NCBI GenBank assembly: GCA_910576855.1
Contig: CAJTJP010000002.1
Coordinates: 106,308 to 170,307, forward strand
Reading direction: 5' to 3'
DNA length: 64,000 bases
Source: Erysipelotrichales bacterium
Lineage (GTDB): Bacteria; Bacillota_I; Bacilli_A; Erysipelotrichales; Erysipelotrichaceae
Part shown: positions 1 to 8,067 of the stretch, piece by piece
How positions within the stretch are numbered: the first letter of the stretch is position 1
Layout: each line of letters begins with the position of its first letter
Notes under the pieces: model-generated
What the model was told of the DNA's origin: nothing
Database searches by the model: none
Seen by the model: the letters and a program-made list of their open reading frames with translations, nothing else
Position numbers and translations under genes: made by a program

Positions 1-600
1 ACAAAGCTTTTCAGCTACCTCTAAAACATGAGTGGAAAAGAATACACTGTTGCCGCGCTGCGCATGTTCTTTCATTCGCTCCTTTAAGCGAAAGGCAGAT
101 TGTGGATCTAATCCCGTCAACGGTTCATCTAAAATCCACACTCTCGGATCGCTGATCAGTACCCCCATGATTACGATTTTTTGCCGCATACCGTGAGAAT
201 AGGATAATATTTTATCATTCAATGAATTTTCCATTGAAAATAATCCAGCCAATTCTTGAATTCGTTTTAGGCGCATATCTTGCTTGACCTCATACATATC
301 AGCCATAAAATTCAAGTATTCAATTCCCTTTAAGCGTAAAAAGATGTCTGCTTGATCCGGCACAAAGCCGATTTCCTTCTTTGCCTTCAACGGTTCCTTC
401 GCAATTGATATATGATTAATCGCTATTTCACCTTCATCGGGATTTAATATACCGGTTATCATTTTGATCGTAGTTGTTTTACCGGCCCCGTTTTCACCGA
501 TAAAACCAACGATTTCACCATCGTTAATCGTTAATGATAAATCATCAACCGCTTTCTTTGTACCTCCAAATATTTTTGTAACGTGCTTGATTTCAATCAT
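1..600 (-). CDS. ABC transporter ATP-binding protein (3' end off window)
   Basis: This is the ATPase subunit of an ABC transporter, cut by the left edge so its C-terminus is missing. The protein starts MIEIKHVTK at 600. It shows a Walker A loop (GENGAGKTT), a variant signature (SYSHGMRQK in place of LSGGQ), Walker B with its glutamate (WILDEP) and an H-loop (FSTH). Its ATG lies inside the end of the SdpI-like gene (8-nt overlap), so translation is probably coupled. No permease is visible and one may lie beyond the edge. The order repressor, SdpI-like protein, ABC ATPase suggests an immunity or export role, but the substrate is unknown. Confidence 0.9.
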   Translation of the reverse strand, partial: MIEIKHVTKIFGGTKKAVDDLSLTINDGEIVGFIGENGAGKTTTIKMITGILNPDEGEIAINHISIAKEPLKAKKEIGFVPDQADIFLRLKGIEYLNFMADMYEVKQDMRLKRIQELAGLFSMENSLNDKILSYSHGMRQKIVIMGVLISDPRVWILDEPLTGLDPQSAFRLKERMKEHAQRGNSVFFSTHVLEVAEKLC

Positions 601-1249
601 GTGCTTTCTCCTTTCGCATTTGTTGATATAAATAAAAAGCATATAGATTCGGTAACAGAATAATCAGGAAAATAATGAAAATCAGCAGCATGGAATACCA
701 ATCCGGTAAAACAAGGGCGAGAATACAGATCAATGCTCCGCCGCCGAACCATAACCTACCACTCAAGCGCTGTGTTTTACGCCATATATCCTCATTTTCA
801 AGCGTCCATGGATTCCGTATACCGATGATATAATTCGAATGAATTTTGGGAAGGACATTGCCGATAATCATGATCATGATTCCCACCATAAAGGGAGCGA
901 CGATATTGATATTTATCTTTTTCGGATACAATGCCTCCAGGCATGTGAATATCGTACAGACACATAGGATTGCACCGATCACTAAGCGAATCACAGCGTA
1001 TCCTGACGAGGATTTCTGCATATTTCGTTTGCGTGGTTCTAAGCGAAACAGAAGCTTAAGCAGTAAGTCAAATGCCGGTATCAGAAACGGAAACAGCAGC
1101 AGAAGCTGCTTAGGAGCATAACCGTCTGCTTCACCGTTCCTACCCCAATGGACAGCGATTTCATCATTCACTCGGGTATACGTATAGAGTGCACTCAGGA
1201 TCGCCAGTAAAGTCATGATGACCATCATATACCGATATCTATTTTTCAT
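593..1249 (-). CDS. SdpI-family membrane protein (DUF1648/SdpI)
   Basis: A 218-residue integral membrane protein. The N-terminus has a membrane segment followed by the DUF1648-type stretch VHWGRNGEADGYAPK. The C-terminal half has the SdpI-family motif IGIRNPWTLENEDIWRKT followed by two hydrophobic segments. In Bacillus subtilis SdpI gives immunity to the SdpC toxin and works with the repressor SdpR; many homologues occur without a toxin gene. It overlaps the upstream repressor by 11 nt and the downstream ABC ATPase by 8 nt, so the three are one operon. No SdpC-like toxin is visible here, so the immunity role is inference. Confidence 0.85.
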   Translation of the reverse strand: MKNRYRYMMVIMTLLAILSALYTYTRVNDEIAVHWGRNGEADGYAPKQLLLLFPFLIPAFDLLLKLLFRLEPRKRNMQKSSSGYAVIRLVIGAILCVCTIFTCLEALYPKKININIVAPFMVGIMIMIIGNVLPKIHSNYIIGIRNPWTLENEDIWRKTQRLSGRLWFGGGALICILALVLPDWYSMLLIFIIFLIILLPNLYAFYLYQQMRKEKAHD

Positions 1250-1523
1250 TTTGTTCCTCTTTCTTTCCGGTCAAGGATGAAAACCAACCGATGATTTCAT
1301 CCAGTACCGATGTATTTAACTCATAATAAATATATTTCCCTTGTTTATCATCAATAATCAATCCGGCTTTTTTTAATATTGATAAATGATGGGAAACTGT
1401 CGCATTCGTAATATCAAAACGGTCGACAATTTGTTGGGCGTTCAGCGGACCGCTTTGAAGCAGGGAGAGAATCGCTCTGCGCGTGGGATCGCTCAATGCA
1501 TGAAAGGTTACTTGAATAGACAC
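1239..1523 (-). CDS. ArsR-family transcriptional repressor (SdpR-like)
   Basis: A 94-residue winged-helix regulator. It has the typical ArsR opening FHALSDPTRRAIL, a recognition helix (ATVSHHLSILKKAGL) and a wing (KQGKYIYYEL). It lacks the cysteine metal-binding motif of metal-sensing ArsR proteins, which fits the SdpR subgroup. I start it at a GTG (1523), preceded by AGGAGG at a good distance. It is first in the operon, and a 20-bp palindrome sits on its own transcription start, so autorepression is likely. Confidence 0.88.
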   Translation of the reverse strand: MSIQVTFHALSDPTRRAILSLLQSGPLNAQQIVDRFDITNATVSHHLSILKKAGLIIDDKQGKYIYYELNTSVLDEIIGWFSSLTGKKEEQNEK

Positions 1524-1545
1524 GCTTACCTCCTGTCAATGATTC

Positions 1546-1595
1546 ATTTAGATAATCATCTAAATATATTATAATCATAAAAATAGAAAAGTCAA
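1546..1595 (-). promoter_or_regulatory. Promoter and palindromic operator of the sdpR-like operon
   Basis: On the minus strand TTGACT (1590-1595) is followed after 16 nt by TATAAT (1568-1573). Just downstream, over the expected start site, lies a perfect palindrome ATTTAGAT-aatc-ATCTAAAT (1546-1565). A third copy of the half-site ATCTAAAT lies upstream of the -35 at 1611-1618. This is a natural binding site for the ArsR-type repressor. Confidence 0.7.
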
Positions 1596-1751
1596 AACAT
1601 TTTGAAGTTTATCTAAATGTTTTTTTTGAAAGCTGTACTCAGTATGGAATCAGTATCGTGCTTATGTATTTAAACGATTTCTTATGTGTAAATTATGATT
1701 GATGAGAATATTCACTGCAAGAGCCGCAGTATTTCGAGAAAACACGCTATT

Positions 1752-1782
1752 TTGTCTATAGTTATGAGAATTATGCTATAAT
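1752..1782 (+). promoter_or_regulatory. Promoter of pepF (extended -10)
   Basis: TGcTATAAT at 1774-1782 is a consensus extended -10. TTGTCT at 1752-1757 is a possible but overspaced -35. The predicted start site falls near 1789, so an ATG at 1789 would have no leader; this supports starting pepF at 1816. Confidence 0.6.
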
Positions 1783-1815
1783 AAGGGTATGCTAATTAAG
1801 AAAGCAGGTGGAACT

Positions 1816-3591
1816 ATGAAGGATACATGGTCCTTAGATGCCTTATATACAGGCTATGACGATCCAAACTTTACCAAGGATATGCAAAGCTTACAACAGC
1901 TCATTAACGATTTGAATGAAACACTGAAGCATTTATCCCATGAGGATGAGCTTAAAAGCCTTACCGAGATTTTGAGAAAGCAGGAGCAGCTTGCATTATG
2001 CAGCTGGAAGCTTGGAAGCTATCTGTCCTTAAGACAGTCAACAGATACAAGCGATGCTCAAACGGTGGCACTTTTAGGTCAGCTGAATCAAACGGCAAGT
2101 GAGGGTACAAAGGCACTGGCGCAGATGGATGGTTTTATTCAGGCTTGTGCGGATATTGATAAGGTACTTCAACAAAGTGAGTATTTAAAGGAATATGAAT
2201 ATTTATTAAAAGAAACAAAGCAGGATGGAAAATATCGATTATCCGATGATGTAGAAGCGGTAATATCAAAACTAAATATTTCCGCAGGTGATGCTTGGTC
2301 GAATCTGCAGGAATATTTAACAAGTACACTTGAGGTGGCCTATCAGAATAAAACGCTTACGTTAAGCGAGGTTCGAAATCTTGCCTATGATAATGATCCT
2401 GAGGTTAGAAAGGCGGCTTATGAGGCTGAATTAAAGGCCTATGAGCCTATTGCGGAAAGTGTTGCGTTTGCGCTGAATAATATTAAATCACAGGTGAATA
2501 CGATATGTGACTTACGTGGATTCTCATCTCCTTTGGATATGACGCTCTATTATTCACGCATGGAGCGAAAAACACTGGAGGCTATGATGGGGGCAATCAC
2601 CGCTGCACTGCCGATGTTTCACAGCTATCTAAAGCGTAAGGCAGAGCTGTTGGGTCATAAAGGCGGATTACCGTGGTATGATTTGTTTGCGCCTTTGAAT
2701 ATAGCACAAAAGGCTGCAAAAAAATATACTGTTGAGGAAGCGAAAGAGTATTTATTAAAGCATTTTGCGCCCTTCGCAAAGGATTTGACTGCGATGATTG
2801 AAGCTGCCTTTGCGTGTGAATGGATTGATTTTTATCCGCGCAAGGGAAAGGTAGGCGGAGCGTTCTGTGCGAATCTGCCGTTTATCAAACAAAGCCGTGT
2901 TTTAACTAATTATGACGGTGAGCTCGGCGATATCGTCACCTTGGCTCATGAGCTGGGACACGCATATCACGGATTGATGATCGAGGATCATCGGATTTTA
3001 AATACCGATTACTCTATGCCGGTTGCCGAAACTGCCTCTACTTTTAATGAGAATATTATAATGAATGCCGCTATTACGGAGGAATGCGATCCGCTTCAGC
3101 GCCTTATATTGATTGAAAAGCAGCTTCAGGACCTCACACAGATCATTTGCGATATCTATTCTCGCTACATCTTTGAAAGAAATGTGTTTGAAAAGCGGAA
3201 AAATTCGTTTATGTTTGCGGGTGAGCTGTGTGATATGATGCGAGAGGCGCAGCAGGAGGCCTATGGTGATGCTTTGGATCATAACTGCCTGCATCCGTAT
3301 ATGTGGATCAATAAATCACACTACTATTCTGCATCGTTGAGCTTTTACAACTTTCCTTATGCGTTCGGAGGCTTGTTTGCCCGAGGACTTGTGGCACGCT
3401 ATGAAAAGGAGGGTGAAGCCTTCGTCGATAAATATCGTGCGATGCTGAAGGCAACGACGGTTTCTCATGTAGAGGATGTGGCAGCTATGGTCGGAATTGA
3501 CTTGCAGCAGCGATCCTTTTGGGAGGAAAGCCTTGCGACATGTAAGGAGCGTATTGATGAATTCTTGGAACTGACAAAGGGATTGTTGTAA
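1816..3591 (+). CDS. pepF: Oligoendopeptidase F (M3 family)
   Basis: A cytoplasmic zinc metallopeptidase of about 591 residues that cleaves short peptides. The active site LAHELGHAYHG (HExxH) and the downstream glutamate ligand region (AETASTFNE) are both present. The C-terminal stretch SLSFYNFPYAFGGLFA is typical of PepF. I choose the ATG at 1816, which has AGGTGGA 4 nt upstream, over the in-frame ATG at 1789, which would sit on the predicted transcription start. It is a single gene ended by its own terminator. It probably finishes digestion of peptides imported by the opp island nearby. Confidence 0.95.
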   Translation: MKDTWSLDALYTGYDDPNFTKDMQSLQQLINDLNETLKHLSHEDELKSLTEILRKQEQLALCSWKLGSYLSLRQSTDTSDAQTVALLGQLNQTASEGTKALAQMDGFIQACADIDKVLQQSEYLKEYEYLLKETKQDGKYRLSDDVEAVISKLNISAGDAWSNLQEYLTSTLEVAYQNKTLTLSEVRNLAYDNDPEVRKAAYEAELKAYEPIAESVAFALNNIKSQVNTICDLRGFSSPLDMTLYYSRMERKTLEAMMGAITAALPMFHSYLKRKAELLGHKGGLPWYDLFAPLNIAQKAAKKYTVEEAKEYLLKHFAPFAKDLTAMIEAAFACEWIDFYPRKGKVGGAFCANLPFIKQSRVLTNYDGELGDIVTLAHELGHAYHGLMIEDHRILNTDYSMPVAETASTFNENIIMNAAITEECDPLQRLILIEKQLQDLTQIICDIYSRYIFERNVFEKRKNSFMFAGELCDMMREAQQEAYGDALDHNCLHPYMWINKSHYYSASLSFYNFPYAFGGLFARGLVARYEKEGEAFVDKYRAMLKATTVSHVEDVAAMVGIDLQQRSFWEESLATCKERIDEFLELTKGLL

Positions 3592-3692
3592 CGGCAGTTT
3601 TAAGGTTTTGTTAAGAAATGAAGCATAGTTACAATATCTATTTTACTTATTTAGATGCTTTAAATTAGTTAAGGATAATATGAATACAAAAA

Positions 3693-3718
3693 GACTGGGC
3701 TTATGCCTCAGTTTTTTG
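3693..3718 (+). terminator. Rho-independent terminator of pepF
   Basis: A stem with arms ACTGGGC and GCCTCAGT (one bulge, loop TTA/T) is followed by TTTTTT. Confidence 0.75.
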
Positions 3719-3847
3719 TATATTCTTTAAATAAGCAGCAAAGGTACCATATTCCCATTCAATACCTCTTGTTTCTGTTTAATTTTTTAACAATTATACT
3801 CATATAGAACTGTAATATCAAGTCATCAAATCTGATCTTTTGCACAT

Positions 3848-3869
3848 GAAAAAGCACCCAAAGGGTACT
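3848..3869 (-). terminator. Terminator of the DMT transporter / end of opp island
   Basis: On the minus strand AGTACCC-TTT-GGGTGCT (7 bp with one G-U pair) is followed by a run of T. It lies about 90 nt after the transporter stop codon. Confidence 0.75.
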
Positions 3870-3961
3870 TTAGCAATCAATTATTTGGTAAATAGTCATT
3901 AGTTAGGATCAAACTTATATAATCGACTATAAAAAGAGTTTCAGCGCTTGGTTGAAAAAGC

Positions 3962-4852
3962 TTAGGACTGCTCGTTCGCTGTCACAGCCTTTGCGTCTGC
4001 ATCTGCGCGCATTGTAATATAGAAATTTAATATTCCCGCAGCGATAAGGATAAGACCGCCGCATATTGATATGAAATCAGGCATTTCATGGAAAACCACG
4101 ATTCCGATCAAAAACGCAAACAAGTTTTGTGAATATAGATAAACGCTGATTTTGGTAGAGGGTGCATACTGATAGGCATAGCTTAACAATAGCTGAGCAA
4201 CAGACATACACAGGCCCATAAATACCAACAGTGCAATTTCCTTGAAATGAAGCGGGGTAAAGCCTTGATAAATCACGATCGGCAGGGAAGCCAAGGTTGA
4301 AAAGGCCATGAAATAAAAGGTCATTGTATAAGGAGAAGCATCATCCTTTAAGCGTCTTACTACCGTATAAGCCATTCCCGCAAGCATACCGCCCATAAGA
4401 CCGTAAACCGCCGATAATTCAATTCCCATCGCACTCGGCTGCAGAATGGCTACTACACCGATAAAGGCTAAAATCAATGCGACGATCTGTCCCTTGCTCA
4501 TTTTTTCCTTCAGCCAAATGCAGGCGGCCAATAGGGCAAAAATCGTAGATGTTGAGCTTAATAGTGAAACATTGGCAATAGGGAAATCCTTTGTTGAAGA
4601 CAAAAACAGGAAAATCGTTGACACAAAGCCGAAAAATGAGCGAAGAAACAACAGATCGGGACGTTTGCCGCTGAGTGGTTCCTTTCGATATCGGCATACA
4701 AGGAAAAACAGTACTGCTGCAACGGCTGAAAAGTAGAATGTGCGCTCAAAGCTGGAGATATAATATAGCGCTTTAGAGGCAGACTGCATGCTTGAGAAAA
4801 GAAAGGATGCAGCTAATAGGTAAAGAGCGCCTTTTATGATATTCTCTTTCAT
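3962..4852 (-). CDS. EamA/DMT-family transporter
   Basis: A 296-residue inner-membrane protein with about ten hydrophobic segments arranged as two EamA repeats, typical of the drug/metabolite transporter superfamily. Such proteins often export amino acids or other metabolites, but the substrate cannot be read from sequence. It starts 1 nt after the stop of the M24 peptidase gene and has no Shine-Dalgarno of its own, so it is probably translated by coupling. As last gene of the peptide-uptake island, export of surplus amino acids from imported peptides is a reasonable inference. Confidence 0.85.
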   Translation of the reverse strand: MKENIIKGALYLLAASFLFSSMQSASKALYYISSFERTFYFSAVAAVLFFLVCRYRKEPLSGKRPDLLFLRSFFGFVSTIFLFLSSTKDFPIANVSLLSSTSTIFALLAACIWLKEKMSKGQIVALILAFIGVVAILQPSAMGIELSAVYGLMGGMLAGMAYTVVRRLKDDASPYTMTFYFMAFSTLASLPIVIYQGFTPLHFKEIALLVFMGLCMSVAQLLLSYAYQYAPSTKISVYLYSQNLFAFLIGIVVFHEMPDFISICGGLILIAAGILNFYITMRADADAKAVTANEQS

Positions 4853-4853
4853 A

Positions 4854-6155
4854 CTATCGAATTAAATGAAACTCTGTCTGTCGCTTGTCAGCGAAAACAG
4901 CCTTTCCTTTCGTAAAGATAATATCAGTTTCAATCGGGAATACGAAAGCATCATCGCCCCATTCCGGAAGATCGATCGTCGCGTTCAACTCCAAGGAATA
5001 TAATGTGTCAGAAAACAAAGGATAGCTTCCCGAAAGACCGCTTACACCCTGCTGCATATCCCACAGACCGATGGTCGGACCGGCTCCGTGCCCATGATAG
5101 CCGATCGGGTGGGGATAGATGCACGGACGAATTCCTTCTGCTTGTGCCTGTTCACGTGACAGCCGCAGTATTTCATTGCCGCTTCGTCCTTCCTTGAAAT
5201 TCTCCATTACGATATCCTGCAGACGATTAACGATACGCATTCCTTCCTTTAAGCCGGCAGGTACATCCGTTTCATCTGCCTTTAATACATAAGCGTTTTC
5301 CTGTGTGTCTGTGCAAAGCTCTAAATATTTTAGACCGATATCACAGTGTAAAAAGTCACCCGGAAGGATCGTCATTTCTTCACATTCATATTCCTGTTTA
5401 CCTTCACGCTTGATTGAAACTTCAAAATCAAACCAAGGAGTTAAGCCCAAATCGATTACCTTCTGCATCATCCAGAATTTCACATCCAGATTTGTCGTTA
5501 CACCGGGCAAGATGACCTCAGAGGAAAAAGCCTCATCAATGATCTTATGTGCGATTTCAACGATACCGTGATAGGATGCCAGTTCCTCATCGATCCTCGT
5601 TTCCAGCCAGCTGATGCACAGCTTATCACCGTGTACAATCGGAACATTCAGTTGTTTCGCAATCGTACTTATTTGTTCATAGAATCGATGACTGATACCA
5701 TCACCGAATGCAACTGAATCGGATACATTCAATGCAATGCTTTTAGGCTTTTTGATTTCAATCAAACGCTTCAGGCACTCCATTTGTGTTTCTTTTTCCG
5801 GGCTTTGATACTCACTTGTGCTTTGTACGTTCCAATCCTGTCCGGTTGCTTTGGTCCAAATAGATTCATAATAATCATCTAATCCGATATTCGGACGAGC
5901 CAGTGAGAATCTTTCGACACCGTTCTCAGTGCGGCAGAATACAAGAATTGTAATTCTGCGGGCGGTTATCATTGCGCGGGGAGTCATTGAATGAAATACC
6001 GGATCCTCATTATATTCCTCGCACGCCACGATCCACATATCTTGATTCCAACGATCCAGTATCATCGGAATTACCGTATCTAAACGCTTTTTCAGCCAGC
6101 GATCCAACAGCTCTGTTTGTTGACGATAGGGAAGTATTTTTTCTTTTAACAGCAT
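4854..6155 (-). CDS. M24-family metallopeptidase (Xaa-Pro peptidase-like), copy 2
   Basis: A 433-residue protein with an N-terminal creatinase-like region and a C-terminal pita-bread domain. All five expected metal ligands can be seen: two Asp in LHCDIGLKYLELCTDTQ, His in YHGHGAGPTIG, Glu in SLELNATI and Glu in PIETDIIF. It is a cytoplasmic aminopeptidase or related hydrolase. It is paralogous to the gene at 6739-7953, on the other side of the guanylate-kinase-like gene. AAAGGAG precedes its ATG and overlaps the end of that neighbour. Exact substrate specificity (Xaa-Pro or other) is not visible. Confidence 0.88.
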   Translation of the reverse strand: MLLKEKILPYRQQTELLDRWLKKRLDTVIPMILDRWNQDMWIVACEEYNEDPVFHSMTPRAMITARRITILVFCRTENGVERFSLARPNIGLDDYYESIWTKATGQDWNVQSTSEYQSPEKETQMECLKRLIEIKKPKSIALNVSDSVAFGDGISHRFYEQISTIAKQLNVPIVHGDKLCISWLETRIDEELASYHGIVEIAHKIIDEAFSSEVILPGVTTNLDVKFWMMQKVIDLGLTPWFDFEVSIKREGKQEYECEEMTILPGDFLHCDIGLKYLELCTDTQENAYVLKADETDVPAGLKEGMRIVNRLQDIVMENFKEGRSGNEILRLSREQAQAEGIRPCIYPHPIGYHGHGAGPTIGLWDMQQGVSGLSGSYPLFSDTLYSLELNATIDLPEWGDDAFVFPIETDIIFTKGKAVFADKRQTEFHLIR

Positions 6156-6159
6156 ATGC

Positions 6160-6726
6160 TTACTCCTTTTCCATTGCTTCTGTTACGAATGCTTTGATTT
6201 GTTCCTTGGCCTGCATCGGGTCTGTATTTTTTACTTGATGAACAAACAAAGGTGCGAGCTCCATTTCCACACTTGCCTTGGAAATACGACGCATAGCGCT
6301 TGCTTCATCATTATAGCGCTTGCGAATCTGTTTTTCTAATTCCTCGATACTCTCCGGCATAACAAATACTGAAACAGCCTCCGGATGCTTTAACTTGATT
6401 TGACCAACGCCTTGTGCTTCTACCTCAATCAATACGTTTTTTCCCGAATTCAACAAAAAATCAATTTGCTTACGCGGAGTACCGTAGTAATATCCGTCAA
6501 ATTCAGCAAACTCCAACAGCTCCTTGTTTTTTACGGCTTGCGCAAAGGCTTCATAATCTACGAAATAATAATCCTTGCCGTCAACCTCATTTTCTCTTTG
6601 CGGACGCGTTGTCATAGAGATGGAATAAAACAGATGAAGCTCTTGATCTGCCATTAATAAGTCACGAATATCGCCTTTGCCGACACTGCTGGCACCTGTT
6701 AAAATCAATAAAATTCCTTTTTTCAT
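6160..6726 (-). CDS. Guanylate kinase-like protein (divergent P-loop)
   Basis: A 188-residue protein of guanylate kinase length. The GMP-binding segment SMTTRPQRENEVDGKDYYF, the YYGTPRKQID loop and the lid stretch IRKRYNDEASAMRRI follow the family pattern for GMP to GDP phosphorylation. The P-loop reads GASSVGKGDIR, where Bacillus-type Gmk has GPSGVGKGT; the residue after GKG is Asp rather than Thr. It lies between two M24 peptidase genes in the opp island, an unusual place for gmk. It may be a specialised paralogue, or the only copy if none exists elsewhere. AAAGGAGA precedes the ATG. Confidence 0.8.
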   Translation of the reverse strand: MKKGILLILTGASSVGKGDIRDLLMADQELHLFYSISMTTRPQRENEVDGKDYYFVDYEAFAQAVKNKELLEFAEFDGYYYGTPRKQIDFLLNSGKNVLIEVEAQGVGQIKLKHPEAVSVFVMPESIEELEKQIRKRYNDEASAMRRISKASVEMELAPLFVHQVKNTDPMQAKEQIKAFVTEAMEKE

Positions 6727-6738
6727 AATTTTCTCCTT

Positions 6739-7953
6739 TTATTTTATAAAATAGATTTGATCTCTGCCCGGGTACAAAAAGTGTACGCCGCTTTCGTCAA
6801 ACAATACGGTTTCCTCACTATAGAAGGTCATATCCTCGTATTGAATATTCAGCTCCAATGCGAATACGGTATCATAATCTAAGCAGATATCACCACGAAT
6901 CGGTATTTCCTCCTGCTTGGTATATAAGCCGATCAGTGTTCCCGGACCGTGACCGTATACATTACATGGATGGGAATACAGACATGGACGGATGCCTTCT
7001 TTTTTTGCCTGTGCAATCGCTTTGCTGAAGACCTGATTTCCGGTCATATTCAACTGAAAGCTTTCACGAACGATATCCTGAAAACGATTGTTTATCGCAA
7101 AGCCCTTCTTTATTTTTTCGGGAATCTCTGTTTCATCATCTTTAGCTACATAGGCATTGCGCTGTGTATCGGTACAAAGATTCATATAGCGGATTCCGAA
7201 GTCACAATGCAATAAATCGCCTTTTTCAATCACGCCGTAATAACGCGGTCCCTGTCCTTCTCTTTGCAGGTCAATCGTCGGCGAAAACCAATAAACCAAG
7301 CCCATATCCTGAACCTTCTGCATCATATGCCATTCCAAATCGGCGCATGATGTAACTCCGGGTACGATCGTATGCTTAGAAAAGGTATCTTCGATTACTG
7401 TAAAAGCGGCTTCCAATACATGCGGATAAAGCGCTTTTTCGGTTTCTGTACGAATTTCCATCAGCTTCATCGCCAACAGCTTATCCTCGATAAAGCGTTT
7501 CGTGTAACAAGGCTTCAGCTCTCTTGTGTACTGCTTATAAAGTCCTGCACTTAAGCCGTCCGCAAAGGCACTGTCCTCTGAGGTGTTCCATGCGATATGC
7601 TGCACATCAAATTCATCAAACAGACGATTTAAGGCTTCGCTTTGTGTTTCATTTTGATAATCCCAATAGCGTTCATAGTATTTTTCTAAGTCCTCATCAG
7701 GCAGACTCAATGAAAATCTTCTGATTTGTTCCTGCTGCTTAATAAAGACGAGCATGGTAACTCTGCGTGCTGTGAGATAGGATGCGGGAACAAGCAGGGG
7801 AAACAGTAAATCCTCATGATACTCCTTACAGGCAATGACCCAAGCGTCCGCCTTACTGCTACACATGATTTTCGGCAACAGCTGTTCCAGTCTTTCCTTT
7901 AAAATTTTATCCTTCAGCTCATATTGTTCCTTAATTGATTTAATTTGAAACAT
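6739..7953 (-). CDS. M24-family metallopeptidase (Xaa-Pro peptidase-like), copy 1
   Basis: A 404-residue paralogue of the gene at 4854-6155. Metal ligands are seen in LHCDFGIRYMNLCTDTQ, VYGHGPGTLIG, ALELNIQYED and YSEETVLF. I start it at 7953 (MFQIKSIKEQ) because AGGAGGA lies 7 nt upstream and this start matches the length of the paralogue; the reading frame stays open 31 codons further but into the upstream hairpin. It follows oppA after a 114-nt gap holding that hairpin. It probably hydrolyses imported peptides in the cytoplasm. Confidence 0.88.
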   Translation of the reverse strand: MFQIKSIKEQYELKDKILKERLEQLLPKIMCSSKADAWVIACKEYHEDLLFPLLVPASYLTARRVTMLVFIKQQEQIRRFSLSLPDEDLEKYYERYWDYQNETQSEALNRLFDEFDVQHIAWNTSEDSAFADGLSAGLYKQYTRELKPCYTKRFIEDKLLAMKLMEIRTETEKALYPHVLEAAFTVIEDTFSKHTIVPGVTSCADLEWHMMQKVQDMGLVYWFSPTIDLQREGQGPRYYGVIEKGDLLHCDFGIRYMNLCTDTQRNAYVAKDDETEIPEKIKKGFAINNRFQDIVRESFQLNMTGNQVFSKAIAQAKKEGIRPCLYSHPCNVYGHGPGTLIGLYTKQEEIPIRGDICLDYDTVFALELNIQYEDMTFYSEETVLFDESGVHFLYPGRDQIYFIK

Positions 7954-8031
7954 GCTTAATTCCTCCTTTGATATGAAACAAAGAAACACAACAGATTCCC
8001 TAATGAAAATCGTTGTGTATTCTCTGTTCCA

Positions 8032-8061
8032 TATCCTCATTCTCATAAGAGAATGAGAATA
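8032..8061 (-). promoter_or_regulatory. Intercistronic RNA hairpin downstream of oppA
   Basis: A 9-bp perfect stem (CTCATTCTC / GAGAATGAG, 4-nt loop) extends to 13 bp with one G-U pair. It starts a few nt after the oppA stop codon and has no T-run. It looks like an mRNA 3' protection or processing site rather than a full terminator. Confidence 0.6.
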
Positions 8062-8067
8062 GGATCG

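Larger units (their letters stand above)
3592..3961. other. Gene-free stretch between convergent genes
   Basis: No supportable gene is seen. It contains one terminator for pepF and one for the converging DMT transporter gene, plus AT-rich sequence between and after them. Confidence 0.7.
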
